Of a stretch of DNA of 64,000 nt, positions 38,104-50,237 are shown in pieces (position 1 is the first letter of the stretch; each line of letters starts with the position of its first letter). The DNA is taken from positions 1 through 64,000 of the forward strand of contig NW_023501168.1 of the NCBI RefSeq assembly GCF_014066305.1, given 5' to 3'. Below the pieces are notes generated by a model that saw nothing but the letters and a program-made list of their open reading frames with translations, searched no databases and was not told the origin of the DNA. Origin of the DNA: Letharia columbiana. Its lineage: Eukaryota > Ascomycota > Lecanoromycetes > Lecanorales > Parmeliaceae. A program made the position numbers and the translations under genes.

Positions 38104-38334
38104 ATAATTTTTATTTTTATTTTTTTTACTAAGTCTCGAATAGGCTAGTAGTATTATATGATATATCTTCTAATATAAAAATTTCGCTAAAATTCGAAAA
38201 AAACGAATTTTAAGTTGTTAGCGTTGATATTTAAGCTTATATATACTAAGCGAATTTTCAGCCCTATAAAGAACTTTAAAATTAAAATTTATTTTTAGTT
38301 ATTATATAGATTATTTATAGTTCTATAAGAATCG

Positions 38335-38439
38335 TATAACCGTTCTACAACGGTTTTACAACCGTTCGACAACCGTTCGACAACTGTTACGTGACCGTCA
38401 CGTGACCGTCACATGACCGTTGAACAACCGATGTGAAAT
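38335..38439 (+). repeat. Right subterminal 11-bp tandem array
   Basis: About nine units of 11 bp, drifting from CCGTTCGACAA (twice) to CCGTCACGTGA and CCGTCACATGA, then CCGTTGAACAA and CCGATGTGAAA. Variants CACGTGA introduce CACGTG, an E-box-like sequence. The exact 11-base period equals about one helical turn. Confidence 0.85.
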
Positions 38440-38528
38440 TATGAGTTAGGATAATTCTTCTAACGAGTATGAATTGAGTTTCGTATCGGTTGTATATCGG
38501 TGATACATCGGTTGTTTATCGGTTATTA
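38424..38528 (+). repeat. Large imperfect palindrome at the right end
   Basis: The arm ACAACCGATGTGAAA (38425-38439) is matched, with two changes, by the reverse complement of 38480-38495. The second arm continues as units ATCGGTTGTAT, ATCGGTGATAC, ATCGGTTGTTT and ATCGGTTATTA at 38485, 38496, 38507 and 38518 (11-base period), complementary to the array at 38335-38439. The centre (38446-38465) has its own hairpin, GTTAG/CTAAC. Confidence 0.7.
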
Positions 38529-38580
38529 GTTATAGAACCGTTGTATAACGGTAATATATCTTTAGTAATGGCCAGGACAG

Positions 38581-40798
38581 TAATATTAAAAAATAAGAAA
38601 GATATAATAGAGATTTAGATAATAATATATTTCGATTAGATCTATAGATTTTAAAGAATTCTCTATAAATTAATCTTTAATTAAGACTTTAAATTTATTA
38701 ATATATTCTAAAAAACGTTATTCTTAAAATATAAGATAATACTTAAAATAATAATAACTTATTATTCTTCGATAAATAAGTAAATAGAATATATAAATTA
38801 AATAATAAAGATAATTTTATAATATCTACTTATCGATAAATATAAAAAAAATTAAAATATTCTACTATTAAAAGTTAAGTATTTTCTAAATATTATAAAA
38901 AATACTTTAACTTTTATTATTTCTTTCGAAGTACTTTATAAAGTTAAATTTAGAGATTTTCTAATAAATATAATCTTAAATAAAAATTTAATATCTATAG
39001 ACTTTATTAAAATTTAAAAAATAATTTATAATAATATTTCTAACGCTATTAAGTTTATATAAACTAAGATAATTATTAGATATAATATTAAATATAGAAT
39101 CTCTAATTTAATTAATAATATATATTTTAAATTAGCTAAAACTAAAGATATAGATTATTATATCTTTAAGAATTTCTTATTATTTATTAAAAAAGTCGAT
39201 TTATATAGAATTCTTAAAAAAGATTAATACTTTAATCTATAAGATAAAACTTCTATCTAATATATTTAGAGTTTATTTTATTATAATACTAGCCCTTTCG
39301 GCTATCGTATATATATCGCGTATTACTAGAGCTAGTAATTACTAGTTACTATTAGCTATCTATTTTATATATATAAATATTTATATATCTTATAAATTAA
39401 TAATTAGTCTTTTAGTTATAATTATTTAATTTCTAATATATCTAATATTCTACTTTTAATAGATTATAAGCTCGAAAGCGGGTAGAATAGTATTAAATAT
39501 TCTTATACTTTCTAATATAAATATTAAACTAAGTCTTCGATAATCTTTTATAAATAGATATATCTTATAGCGATAGCCTATTTTTTTTAGCTCGTATCTA
39601 TCGACGAGAGAGCTATCGCTATTTAATCCTTATATAAAAAATATCGAATTAAAATTCTTATTTTATCTAAGATCTTAAAATAATACGGGTAAATCATTAA
39701 AACTCTTAGATTATTTCGAGGTTCTGAAATAATACGGGCAAACCATCAAAATTCTTATATTATTTCGAGGTCTCGAAACAATACGGGCAAACTATTAAAA
39801 CCCTTATTTTATTCGAGATCTTGAAACGGGTATTTAAAAGCCTCGGCACTCTTTCTATTTTCTCTATCGAAGTTTTTTATAGATTTAACGAGGTTAGATA
39901 AATAATTAATCTCGAATATAAAGTGTGGATTTAGAAATTAATATATATAAGATATAGTATATTAGAATTTAAGAAATCTTAGCTTTTAGAGTTATCGAGA
40001 AGTATAATAATATTAATTTCTTCGACTATTATATAATATATCGCGTATTACTAGAGCTAGTAATTATTAGCTATTATTAGTTATCTATTTTATATATATA
40101 AATATTCGTATATTTCATAAATTAATAATTAGTCTTTTAATCAATTTCTAATATGTCTAATATCCTACTTTTAACATATTTAATTATTTTAATTATTTAT
40201 CTAAAGTAGATTAAGTTAAACTCTTTTAATAGAGAGATATTTTTATTTATATCTATAATTATTAAAGAATAAGAGAAGTATATAATAGAGAAGATTATAT
40301 ATTAAAAGAAATGAGGGAAGAAGAATAAATATCGTATACGCTAAAAAGAGTACTTCGAAATTACTTAAAAATCTATTAGTATATTTCGAAAGAATATATT
40401 AAAAATAGTCGAGAAATTCGAGAAGTTAAGAATATGAAAATAAGGTTATAAATTCTCGCTTTCTTTTCTATCCTTATAAAATAAGAATAGATTAAAATAA
40501 ATCTAAATCTTTTTATTATTATACTTCTATCTTTATTTATATAAATATATTTATATCTTATTTTAATTTAATAATATTCTACTCTAATTATATTTTATAT
40601 TTATTAATATATAAATATTATATATATAAATACTATATATATAAATATTACTATAAAAATAATAACGCTTTCGTTTTTTATTATTAATATAATTTATTAA
40701 AAGCTTTATATATAGATATAAGAATATCTCTAAAGAGGAGATTAATTCTTATCTAATTAATTAATCGCGAATTAAAATAAATAATAATTATATTTAGC
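38581..40798 (+). mobile_element. Gypsy-3 right arm (integrase core to 3' end), carrying a TRIM copy
   Basis: Similarity to 56838-58160 begins exactly at TAATATTA (38581), inside the integrase core of Gypsy-3, and continues to about 40798. It is interrupted only by the reversed TRIM at 39283-40176. Both copies are heavily RIPed, this one more so. It ends where a homopolymer stretch starts, so any 3' LTR is lost or unrecognised. This is the other side of the element whose left arm lies at 20536-26736. Confidence 0.78.
39283..40176 (-). mobile_element. TRIM-like element, copy 2 (reverse orientation, RIPed)
   Basis: Reverse complement of the 24214 element. Terminal repeats are about 39283-39465 and 40015-40176, the latter ending ...TTTTAACA (TGTTAAAA on the minus strand). 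The 50-bp units are reduced to about three (39660-39840). The empty site is visible in the other Gypsy-3 copy: AGTTTATTCGATTATTTTAATT near 57530. Here the flanks read TTATT before and TTAATT or TATT after the element, which fits a 5-bp target duplication altered by RIP. Confidence 0.8.
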
Positions 40799-40926
40799 GT
40801 TTTTTTTTTTAAAAAATTTTTTTTTAAAAATTTTTTTAAAAAAAAAAAAAAAAATTTATATTTTTTTTTTTTTTTTTAAAAATAAAAAAAAAAAAAAATA
40901 TTTTTTTTTTTTTTTAAATTTTTTTT

Positions 40927-40957
<31 letters not shown>
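40799..40957 (+). other. Poly-T/poly-A stretch; probable assembly artefact
   Basis: About 160 bp of almost only T and A homopolymers (runs of more than 20). It cuts off the end of Gypsy-3 and the start of the next repeat. Similar to 14104-14316. Confidence 0.6.
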
Positions 40958-40959
<2 letters not shown>

Positions 40960-43900
40960 GTATAAGGCGGAAAGTGGACGATCTATATAAGGAAGGTTAG
41001 CCGAGCATACCTGTTCGGAATCTATTCTAAATCTATTAGGCTTCTCGAGTCGCTTTCGAAGTCTATTAGCACCGTATTTTATATAATAATATCTTTAGCT
41101 AAATAGTATATTAATACGACGTTAAATAAGATATATTATTAAGATATAATTTTAAAAGATATATTATTAAATATTATTATACTATTTTTATATATATCTC
41201 TATTAGCGTATAATATAGAATAGAGAATATATAGTAAGTTAATCGAGGCTAAGCGAGTAGTAATTTATAATAATAGATTTTATCTTTAAATTTAGAGTAA
41301 TTAATTAAAAGGAAAGATAGAGATTATAACTAGCTTTATATATCTTTCTTAATCTAAGTTATAAGATAATGACGAGACTTATTAGAGGGTTACGTAGATA
41401 GATTACGAAGACGAAGATAAAAGTAAATACTATATATACTCTATCTATCTATCTTATCTTCACATTATAATTAATTATCGAAAAACTTATCGATATTATA
41501 TTACCCTCTTATCTAGTTACTATAGTATATCGATATATTATTAAATTAATATTCTAATTAAAGTTAATATTAGAGAATTATAAGAGCGAGTCTTCTATTT
41601 AAAGTTATAGTATTTATTTTATAAAGGCAGAGTAGGTAAAGATATAAATAATATTTTTAGATAGAGTTAAAATGTATAATAATATATACTCCTCTAATAT
41701 CTATATTATATCTTTTTATATAGAAAAAAGAAATCTAATATCTATAGAAATGTATAGAGAATATTAGAGCTTAAAGATAAGACTTAAATAAGTATAATAG
41801 ATAAGATTAATAGATAAGATAGATAGATATTAGATATAATTCTATAGTTATAATAGCGAGATAGAATATATTATTACTATAAAGGACTTTCTCGCTATTT
41901 AAATATATTATATCGACTAATATAATATTAAATAAATACTCTTTATAATTTTATAGTAGCTAGGATATATTTGATAGTCTTACTCTAAGAATATCTAATA
42001 ATTATATATCTTATTATATTAATTAGCTTATAATAAATATAATTCTATAATATAATATTAGATAATAAAAGAGAATTAATTAATTTATAAAATACTTTTC
42101 GAAAGTAGCTCTTTCTTCGAATTAATATCTTAATTCTATATATATTATAAGCTTACTTTACTAAGTAAATATTATAAAATTTAATTTATCTAAAAGATAT
42201 CTAAATATATATTTTAAGAAATATCTATTTTATAAAGTAAATATTATATATTATAAATATTATAATATTATATCTTCGTTAAAAATCTAATATTTTTCTA
42301 ATTTAGTAGAATAGTAAAATATAATAAGATATAATATTTTTATAGAATTATAGTAAGAAAGTAGATAGAGTTATATAGAAGATAAGAGAAATAGAGATTA
42401 TATATTTTTTAGATTAAGATAGAGCTTATAGTATAAATAGATATATTTATTTCGAAGGCGGAGTCTTTAGAAATAGATAATTAATATTTTTATTCGATTT
42501 AATTAAATTAGTAGATTTATATCTAGAATAGTACTTTTTTAATTTAATATATATAAAATCTTTAATATCGATATAATACTTCTTAAACTTCGCTATAATA
42601 AAAATTTACGTTAAAAGAAAGTTTCGATTATATTTAGAGTTATATAAGATTTATAAATTTATTATTTAATTTATATAGAGCTTAACTCTTATAGCGAAGT
42701 TAATTTATATATTTTAAGATATATTAGAAATAGATATATAGCGAAGAAGTAGAGAATAGAATAAAAGAATTTATTTTTAAAGTAGAAATAAAGTATTAGC
42801 TTTATATTAGACTTTATAATATTAATATATTTATTTATAAAATTAAAGATCTAATTAAATATATTAAAAGAATATTTAAAAACGAAGAATTTAATAAGCG
42901 ATATATATTTAGAGATACTTTCGAGAGCGTAATTCTTATTATTTTTAATATAATCTTAAATCTTAATTTATAAATTATTAATATAGATATTATAATAAAT
43001 ATAAAGTTAAGAATTATATCTATATATTCTAAATAGTATAGATCTTTTAATTACTTTTATTTTAATTAATTCTATTATTACTCTTCTCTTATTTTTAACT
43101 CTATCTTATAATCTTATCTTTTTATATAATCTTAATAATAAAAGTATAAAAAGTTATTTTAAATTTTACTAGATATATAAGTTAATAATAAATTCTAAGT
43201 TTATTAAAAGTTATATATATATTAGCGAAGATATTATTAACTCTATTTAATACTTTTTTAAAAGAATTATTAAGAATACTTATTTTTTTAAATTTAAAGA
43301 TAAATATTAGAGATTAAATAATAAAGCTATCTTTTAATAAAGCGATCTTTATCTTAAATTTATTAAGCTTATTATTCTCTTCTTTATTTAATAATATATT
43401 ATAACTCTAAATATTTAGAATTAATCTTTATTAATAATATAATTAAATTAAGTAATTTATAATAAAATTTGAAGCGTACGCTTAAAGCTATTATCGTTAT
43501 TTTTATTTTTAAAATCTATCTTCTATTAATAAGATAGCGAAGATATATAATAATTCTTTTATAAAATTAAATATCTATTCTTCTAATCTAGAGTCTAAAT
43601 TTTTTACTTCTTTATATTAATCTTAGATATATTCTTTTAACGTCTTTTATTAGAGATTAATTTAGAGAAAATAAAATTTAATTAAAATTAAGATTAGATA
43701 AGATTCTTTCTTATTATATTTTTTATTAATATATTTAAAATTATAAATATATTAAGATAGAGATAATAAAAGATCTTATATATTAGATTTTAAATATATA
43801 AATAAATAATATAAGCTCTATCTAAAGAATAAAGATAATAAATTAAAAAGTTAGAGAGATAAAGAAATTTAAATATTCTCTACTTACTTTTAACTTAATA

Positions 43901-46021
43901 GATTTAAATATAAATATATAATTAATTTTTTTCTTATATCTAATAGCGTTAATATTTTTCTATCTATCGTAGTTATATTATTAATATTATTATTATATAA
44001 TATTTAAATTATTCTTCTATTCTAGCGCTATCTAACGCTTTTATATAAATTATTAACTATATCTTATTAGCTCTCTAATATTCTATTATCTCTTTATTAA
44101 AAACGCTATCTTTTATTATTTAATATATATTTAAAAAGAGTAAAATCTAATATATTTAAAGAGTAGAGAAGTATTTATATTAATAGTTTATATATAACTA
44201 CTATATATAAACTTTAAAAACTTATCTTTTAAATAGAATTATAAGAATCTAATTATCTCTATTATCTATTATTCTAAATCTATTATTAGAAGAGATATTA
44301 GATATATAGAATATAATTATAAAAGATTAATAATAAGTAGAATAGCTATAAAAATAATTAGATATTATAAATTTCTATAATTATAAAATAAAATATAAAT
44401 ATTTTTAAATTCTAAAGACTAGAGTATAAAACTACGCTTTCTCTACTTTCTCTAATATTATAATAATATTAAATATAAACTAATAATATTATAATAATAT
44501 TTATTTATAATATATATCTAGTATTCTAATTTATAGCTTAACTACTTATAGGCTTTTTCTAATATTCTTTAAAATATCTTTAAAATCTTCTATCTCACCC
44601 TATCTCTCTTAATCTTCTTCGCTATCTTAAATCTTCTCGATATTCTATATAGCTTTTCTAATAATTTTAATAATACTATTTATTTAAGCTTCGCTTTTAT
44701 AATTATAATTTTTTATTTTAAAAATTTATTACTATTATATATATAAATATAAATTTTTAAAGAATATAAACTTAATTTATAATATTAAATAAGAATCTAT
44801 AATTTTAATTATATCGTTCTATTTTAAGATTTAAATTCGATATTATTAAGCGATAATAATTAAATAATTCTAAGTGAAAGAATAAAAGTAAAAAATAGAA
44901 ATATAATAATAATATATTTAATAAATTTAATAAGTTTATAAAGTTTAATAAGTTTATAAAGTCTATAAAGTCTATAAAGATTATATTATAAGATAAGATA
45001 TTTATATTACTTAAGATTATTACTAATAATAACTTTAATATAAGTTTTCTATTATTAATATATACGCTTTTATTAATTTTTAAAAACGCTATTTTTATTA
45101 TTAATAATTTATTTAAATATATAAAGAATATAAAAGTAAAAGATCTTATTTACGAAGCTCTAATTAACGATCTTAACTCTTTATTCTTAAAGATCTCTAT
45201 TAATACGCTATCTAATTTTCTCTTATCTTTTAAATTTTCTTAATAATTTTTTTTAAATAACTTTAATAAGCTAGCTTAAGATAAGTTTATTATATCTTCT
45301 AATAAAAGTATATTATTATCTTTATATTATTTTTTAATAATAAATCTATTAAAAGAAGTATTATATAAGCGAGCTAGTTAAGAGATAAAGATATTTTTAA
45401 TAATATTAAATTTATAATATAAGATATCTAATATTACTTGATAAAACTATTAGAATTTATTAGAGATATTTAATCTTCTCGAGAATTTATAGATATTTAA
45501 AGATCTTTCTTACTCTATTATAATTTTTAAGAAATATATTAATATATAATTATTATTAATATAATTATAATATTAGAAGATAGATATAATATAAGAGTAG
45601 TTTTCGATATAAAGTAAGTAGAAGAAAGTTTAAATTATAAAGAGTATAATATATTTCTTTAATTTTATTAAGCTATTTAAGACTATACTTTTATTAATTA
45701 AATTTTATATTAAGATTTATATAAGAATAATATATTTTATTAATTAATTTTTTAAGCTCTATTACTTTTTAATATAAACTTCTTCTATTAAATCTTATTT
45801 AAGAGAATATATATTCTATTTTAATTAAACTTCGATCTTTCTCTCTAATATTATCTACTATTATTATAAAAAAAAGAATTATTTCTATTAAAATAATTAT
45901 AAATATTATATAATTTATATCGCTACGATTAATAGAAATAAAATAATTATTAGAGAAATAATTAATTAAGTTAGAATTCTCGTAAATCTACTCTATATTA
46001 CGAGCGCTTTTAAATTAAAAA

Positions 46022-46220
46022 GAATTAGATTTTTCGATATTGATATACTTAATAGCTAAAGAACTATTTCTCTTAGAATAAAAATCTCTTTTATTTAAGT
46101 CGAGAATAAGTTTATATTAAAAAAGTTAATATATATTTTAATTATCGCTATAAGAGATTAGATATTAGACTAAATAGAAATATATCGATATATTAATTAA
46201 GATTTATAATACGTTAAATC
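46022..46220 (+). repeat. Direct duplication, left copy (next to TRIM copy 3)
   Basis: About 195 bp that recurs, RIP-diverged, at 47205-47392. This copy ends exactly where the TRIM starts (ACGTTAAATC then TATTAAAAG). The other copy continues into TTCGAGC instead. Confidence 0.8.
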
Positions 46221-47180
46221 TATTAAAAGTAGAATACCAGATATATTAGAATATTGATTGAAACTAAAAGACTAATTATTAATTTATAAAATATACGAAT
46301 ATTTATATATATAAAATAGGTGGTTAATAATAGCTGATAATTACTAGCTCTAATAATACGCGATATATTATATAATAGCCGAAGAAGCTAATATTATAAT
46401 ACTCTCCGATAGCCTTAGAAGCTAGATTCCCTAAACTCTAATATATTATATCCTATATATATTAGTTTCTAAATCCACGCTTTATATTTGAGATTAATTA
46501 TTTACTCGACCTTATTAAACTTATAAAAAACCTCGATAGGGAAAATAGGAAGAGTGCCGGGGCTTTTAAATACCCTTTTAGAACCTCGGAAATAATATTG
46601 AGAGTTTTTTTATTTTTTGTTTTTTTATTGCTTCGGGACCTCGGAATAATCTGAGGGTTTTTGATATTTTGCCCGTATTGTTTCGGGACCTCGGAATGAT
46701 CTGAGGGTTTTGTTGGTTTACTCGTATTATTTCGGGACCTCGGAATAATGTGAGGATTTTTGATTGGTTCGGGTCCTCGTATGATATAAGGGTTTTTTAT
46801 TCGTATTAATTTCGAGACCTCGGATAAAATAAGGATTTTAGTTCGATATTTTTTATATAAGGAATTAAATGGCGATAGCCCTCTCGTCGGTGGGTATAAG
46901 TTAAAAAAATAGACTATCGCTATAAGATATATCTATTTATAAATAATTATTGAAGACTTAGTTTAATATTTATATTAGAAAGTGTAAGAATATTCGATAC
47001 TACTCTACCCGCTTTTAGGCTTATAATCTATTAAAAGTAGAATACTATTAGATATATTAGAGATTGAATAATAATAACTAAAATAATTATTAATTAAGGA
47101 ATAATTAGAATATTTATATATATAAAATAGTATATTAATTTATGAAATATTAATAATATAATATTATATATATATAATAA
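46221..47180 (+). mobile_element. TRIM-like element, copy 3 (RIPed)
   Basis: Same orientation and order as copy 1: terminal repeat from 46221 (TATTAAAAGTAGAATACC), about five 50-bp units (46570-46830), stem-loop region (46870-46920), and a second terminal repeat from 47029 that fades out by about 47180. Internal parts keep some GGGACCTCGG units unmutated, while the ends are RIPed. Confidence 0.78.
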
Positions 47181-47204
47181 AATCTTAATATTAATAAAAA
47201 TTAG

Positions 47205-47392
47205 ATTTCTAATATTAACATTAATAACTAAAAAACTATTTCTTTTAAAATAAAAAGCTTTTATTTAAATTAAGAATAAGTCTATATTAGAAATTAATAT
47301 ATATTTTAATTATGTTATAAGAGATTAGATATTAAATTAAATAGAAATATATTAATCATATTCAATTAAGATTTATAATATATTAAATCTTC
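47205..47392 (+). repeat. Direct duplication, right copy
   Basis: Partner of 46022-46220, with both C/T differences and small indels. It lies just beyond the decayed second terminal repeat of TRIM copy 3. Confidence 0.8.
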
Positions 47393-50200
47393 GAGCTTAA
47401 TAATAAAAGTACTTATCTATTATAACTCTTTATATTTATTTATAAAGTATTAAAGTTAAATATATATAGTCGTATATATCTAGCTAGCTTTACTATATCT
47501 CTATATCTTTTAATTTCTCTTTTTATCTTTATTAATACGTTTAATTTATATTAGAATATATATTAATTTCTAATAGAAGTTTATATTATAATCGCTAGTC
47601 TAAATTAATAAAAGAGAAAATAAAGAGTTAATATATTACTTTTAGTACTTAATTTATATATTAACGACTTTAAAGATATAATTAAGATTTTAGAATTTAG
47701 ATTAATAATTTTAAATTATAATATTAAAATTAATCTTAATAATGTAGATATATTTATATATATCTATATTATAGTTTTTATAGAAGATATAAAATAATAA
47801 TAGAAGAATTCTAGCTTTATATCTTCGATTATTAATAGAGAATATTTAAAATATCTAATTATAAAGAAGTAAAAAGCGAATTTAACTTTTAATATTATAC
47901 TTAATACTCGCTATTATTATTAAATTCTATATAAATAAATTAAAAATAATATATTTATAAATAATATTAAATTTTTTTTAAAGTATAGAAATAAGATCTA
48001 AATAGACTTCGCTAATTATTATTATATTATCTCTAAATATTATATATAATCGACTTAAAGATATAATATATTCGAAATATATTAGAATTATTAAATAAGC
48101 GTAATATATATTATTTGTTATTATACTTATTAACGTTAATATTAATATCTATTATGCTAAGCTTTAATACTTTTTCTTTTTATCTAACTAAGATTAATTA
48201 TAATTATTTAAATATTATCTTATTAATTATTAAATATAAAAATATAATAAACTCTTAATTATTATATTTTTATTTTTATAAATCTAGCTATAATTTAAAT
48301 AGATTAATTTTATATATCTAAAAGTTATAGAAGTAATAATATCTTCGACGTTAAATTTTAATAGCGTTAATTTAATTATTATATATTACGCTATTATAAT
48401 TAAAAATAATATTATAATTCTAATATAGAATATAAGTTAAATAAATTAATAAAATATAATATCGCTATTATTATAATTAAGAAAGATATTTTAAAGACTC
48501 TATTAATACGCTATTCTTATTTACTCTAAAAACTTTAAACGCGATAATTATCTTATCTTCTTTAAATAAATAATATTAATTAATTTTTTAGACGATAATT
48601 TTAAAGTAGAAAGTATATTTAAAAATAGCGAGTTATAATATTTAAGTTATTTAGAATATAAATATTTAATAGAGATTTTTAAGATTAAGGGCGGTATTAT
48701 AAAGTAAGTAGTAGTATTTTATAATATTATAATATATCTAAATATATATATTACTCTATATTATAAGAACGTAATTATGAAGTATATTACTTCTAATAAT
48801 TATATTACTCTTAGCGATAAGAATAAATATAAATATATATATAGAATTCTTCTTATTTATCGCCTTTATATTAATTTAATAAAAAAGATTCTTTAAAAAA
48901 ATAATAATTTAAATTAATTTTTAAGATATAGAAAAGGTTTTATTTAGTAAAGAGAGCTTATATTAAACTCTACGCTTTATTCTCGCTAATTTATATATAT
49001 TTATTAAGTCTAGATTAATTATAAAGATAATAAGAATATATTTAAAATACTTTATTCTTTTAATTAACTTACTACTTTACTCTAAGTTAGATATTAAAAA
49101 GAATAACTTATATTAATTTTAAATAATAATTATTAGAGATATAGCTTATAAAAAATTATTAACGCTAAAATATCTAGATTATAAATATATTATAAAAAAT
49201 TTAGAATAGCCTTTATAGTTTAATTAGCTTACTCTTAATAATTTATTCTTAATATTATTATAATATATCTATAAGATAAATTATAAAAAGTCTAATATTA
49301 TTTTATTTAAACGCGTTAAATTATAATAATATTAAAAGCTTAGCTTTATAAATTAATAAGATATCTAATTATCCTCTCTTTAATAGCTTTTATATCTCTA
49401 TTATTTATTTATATATATAGACTTAATAATAGCTATAAAAATCGCTATCTAGAATAAATAGTTATTAATAAATTATAATAGAGTATCTAAATATTAAATT
49501 ATATTTAATATTGAAGATTTTATTACTATTTAAAACTTCGACTTAGCTTAAATTAATAATATCTTCTTATATAAGCTCTCTAAAAAACGTATTAGATTAT
49601 TTACTAGAGTAATTATAATATAAAACTTTAAAGAATTAAAGCTTAATTCTATTTTTAAAGTTTTTTATTAAAAATTATTAAAGATAGTATAGATCGTTAG
49701 ACTTTTAAATATCGATATAAGAAAGTATTATATTTTATATATAAGTCGTAAAGAGTATAATAATAAGATTAAAGGGAGCTTAGAGAGAGGTGATTAGGCT
49801 CTTTTATTAAATTATAACTATAATATTTAATTTATATAAACTAATAAACTTACTTTTAGACTAATATACGAGTTAAATATTTTATTTTTAGATATTTTAA
49901 TTAGCTATTATTTTAGACGATTTTTTATTTTAAATAGAATATCTCGAAGATAGAAGTAATAAAAAGATGAAAGTTACTAAGTATATTATAAGTTAAATAA
50001 TATAGATAAATAAGCCCTTTATTAAATTTCTATATTTCTATTTTATATTTATATTTTATCTATTATAAACTAGCTAATCTAGCGGAGAAGCAGATTTAAA
50101 ATATTAGATTTACGAGAATATACGAAGAGCGTAATACGACTTTCTAAGATATTTCTTTTTTAAAAAATTAGTAATTAAAAAATAAAATCCCTTTATAAAT

Positions 50201-50237
50201 AAAAAAAAAAAACCTTTTAAGGGGTTTCCCCGGGAAG
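50201..50237 (+). other. Short poly-A and GC patch at a repeat junction
   Basis: Twelve A, then 'ccttttaaggggtttccccgggaagagg' immediately before R6 copy 2. Composition is unlike either neighbour. It resembles the other poly-A junctions and may be a consensus error. Confidence 0.4.

Larger units (their letters stand above)
26737..38580 (+). mobile_element. Gene island interpreted as a multi-gene DNA transposon
   Basis: An 11.8 kb block of normal base composition with three intact genes, including a Tnp2-like transposase, set in RIPed retrotransposon sequence. On the left, similarity to Gypsy-3 stops at about 26736. On the right, it resumes abruptly at 38581. Both ends contain 11-bp-spaced repeats built on AACGGTT/AACCGTT. 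GTTATATAACGGTTC at 26759-26773 is matched 14 of 15 by the reverse complement of 38535-38549, giving a short imperfect inverted repeat. Just outside it CTAAA (26741-26745) and its complement TTTAG (38561-38565) may mark the true ends. I found no convincing target-site duplication. The alternative is a host gene island trapped between repeats. Confidence 0.6.
37749..38580 (+). other. Non-coding right end of the island
   Basis: No coding frame. From left to right it holds two more island words (37779-37793 and about 37900), two overlapping inverted repeats (37939-37994), an 11-bp-spaced AACCGTT block (38071-38103), a 230-bp AT-rich stretch with a small hairpin (38188-38212), a long 11-bp array (about 38335-38439), and an inverted block (38484-38528) ending in the terminal repeat at 38535-38549. 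The 3' UTR of gene C lies at the left edge. Confidence 0.6.
40958..50195. repeat. RIPed unclassified repetitive sequence around TRIM copy 3
   Basis: AT-rich sequence without coding frames and with RIP bias. The first 120 bases (40965-41090) are less AT-rich and read like the promoter or 5' end of an element. The last part (about 50050-50160) is also less mutated. I found no LTR pair, terminal inverted repeat or readable protein motif, so the content may be one element or several. A TRIM copy and a 190-bp direct duplication lie at 46022-47390. Confidence 0.5.

Noticed and set aside
38395..38412. CACGTGA words as E-box regulatory sites
   Set aside because: They are drifted units of the 11-bp array (CCGTCACGTGA), so the E-box match is most simply explained by the repeat.
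26737..38580. Starship-type giant element
   Set aside because: No DUF3435 tyrosine-recombinase captain gene is present. The recombination-related gene here has a Tnp2-like pattern.
26737..38580. KDZ transposon with TET/JBP cargo
   Set aside because: No dioxygenase (HxD...H) gene and no KDZ cysteine-cluster pattern was seen. The helicase is SNF2-type.
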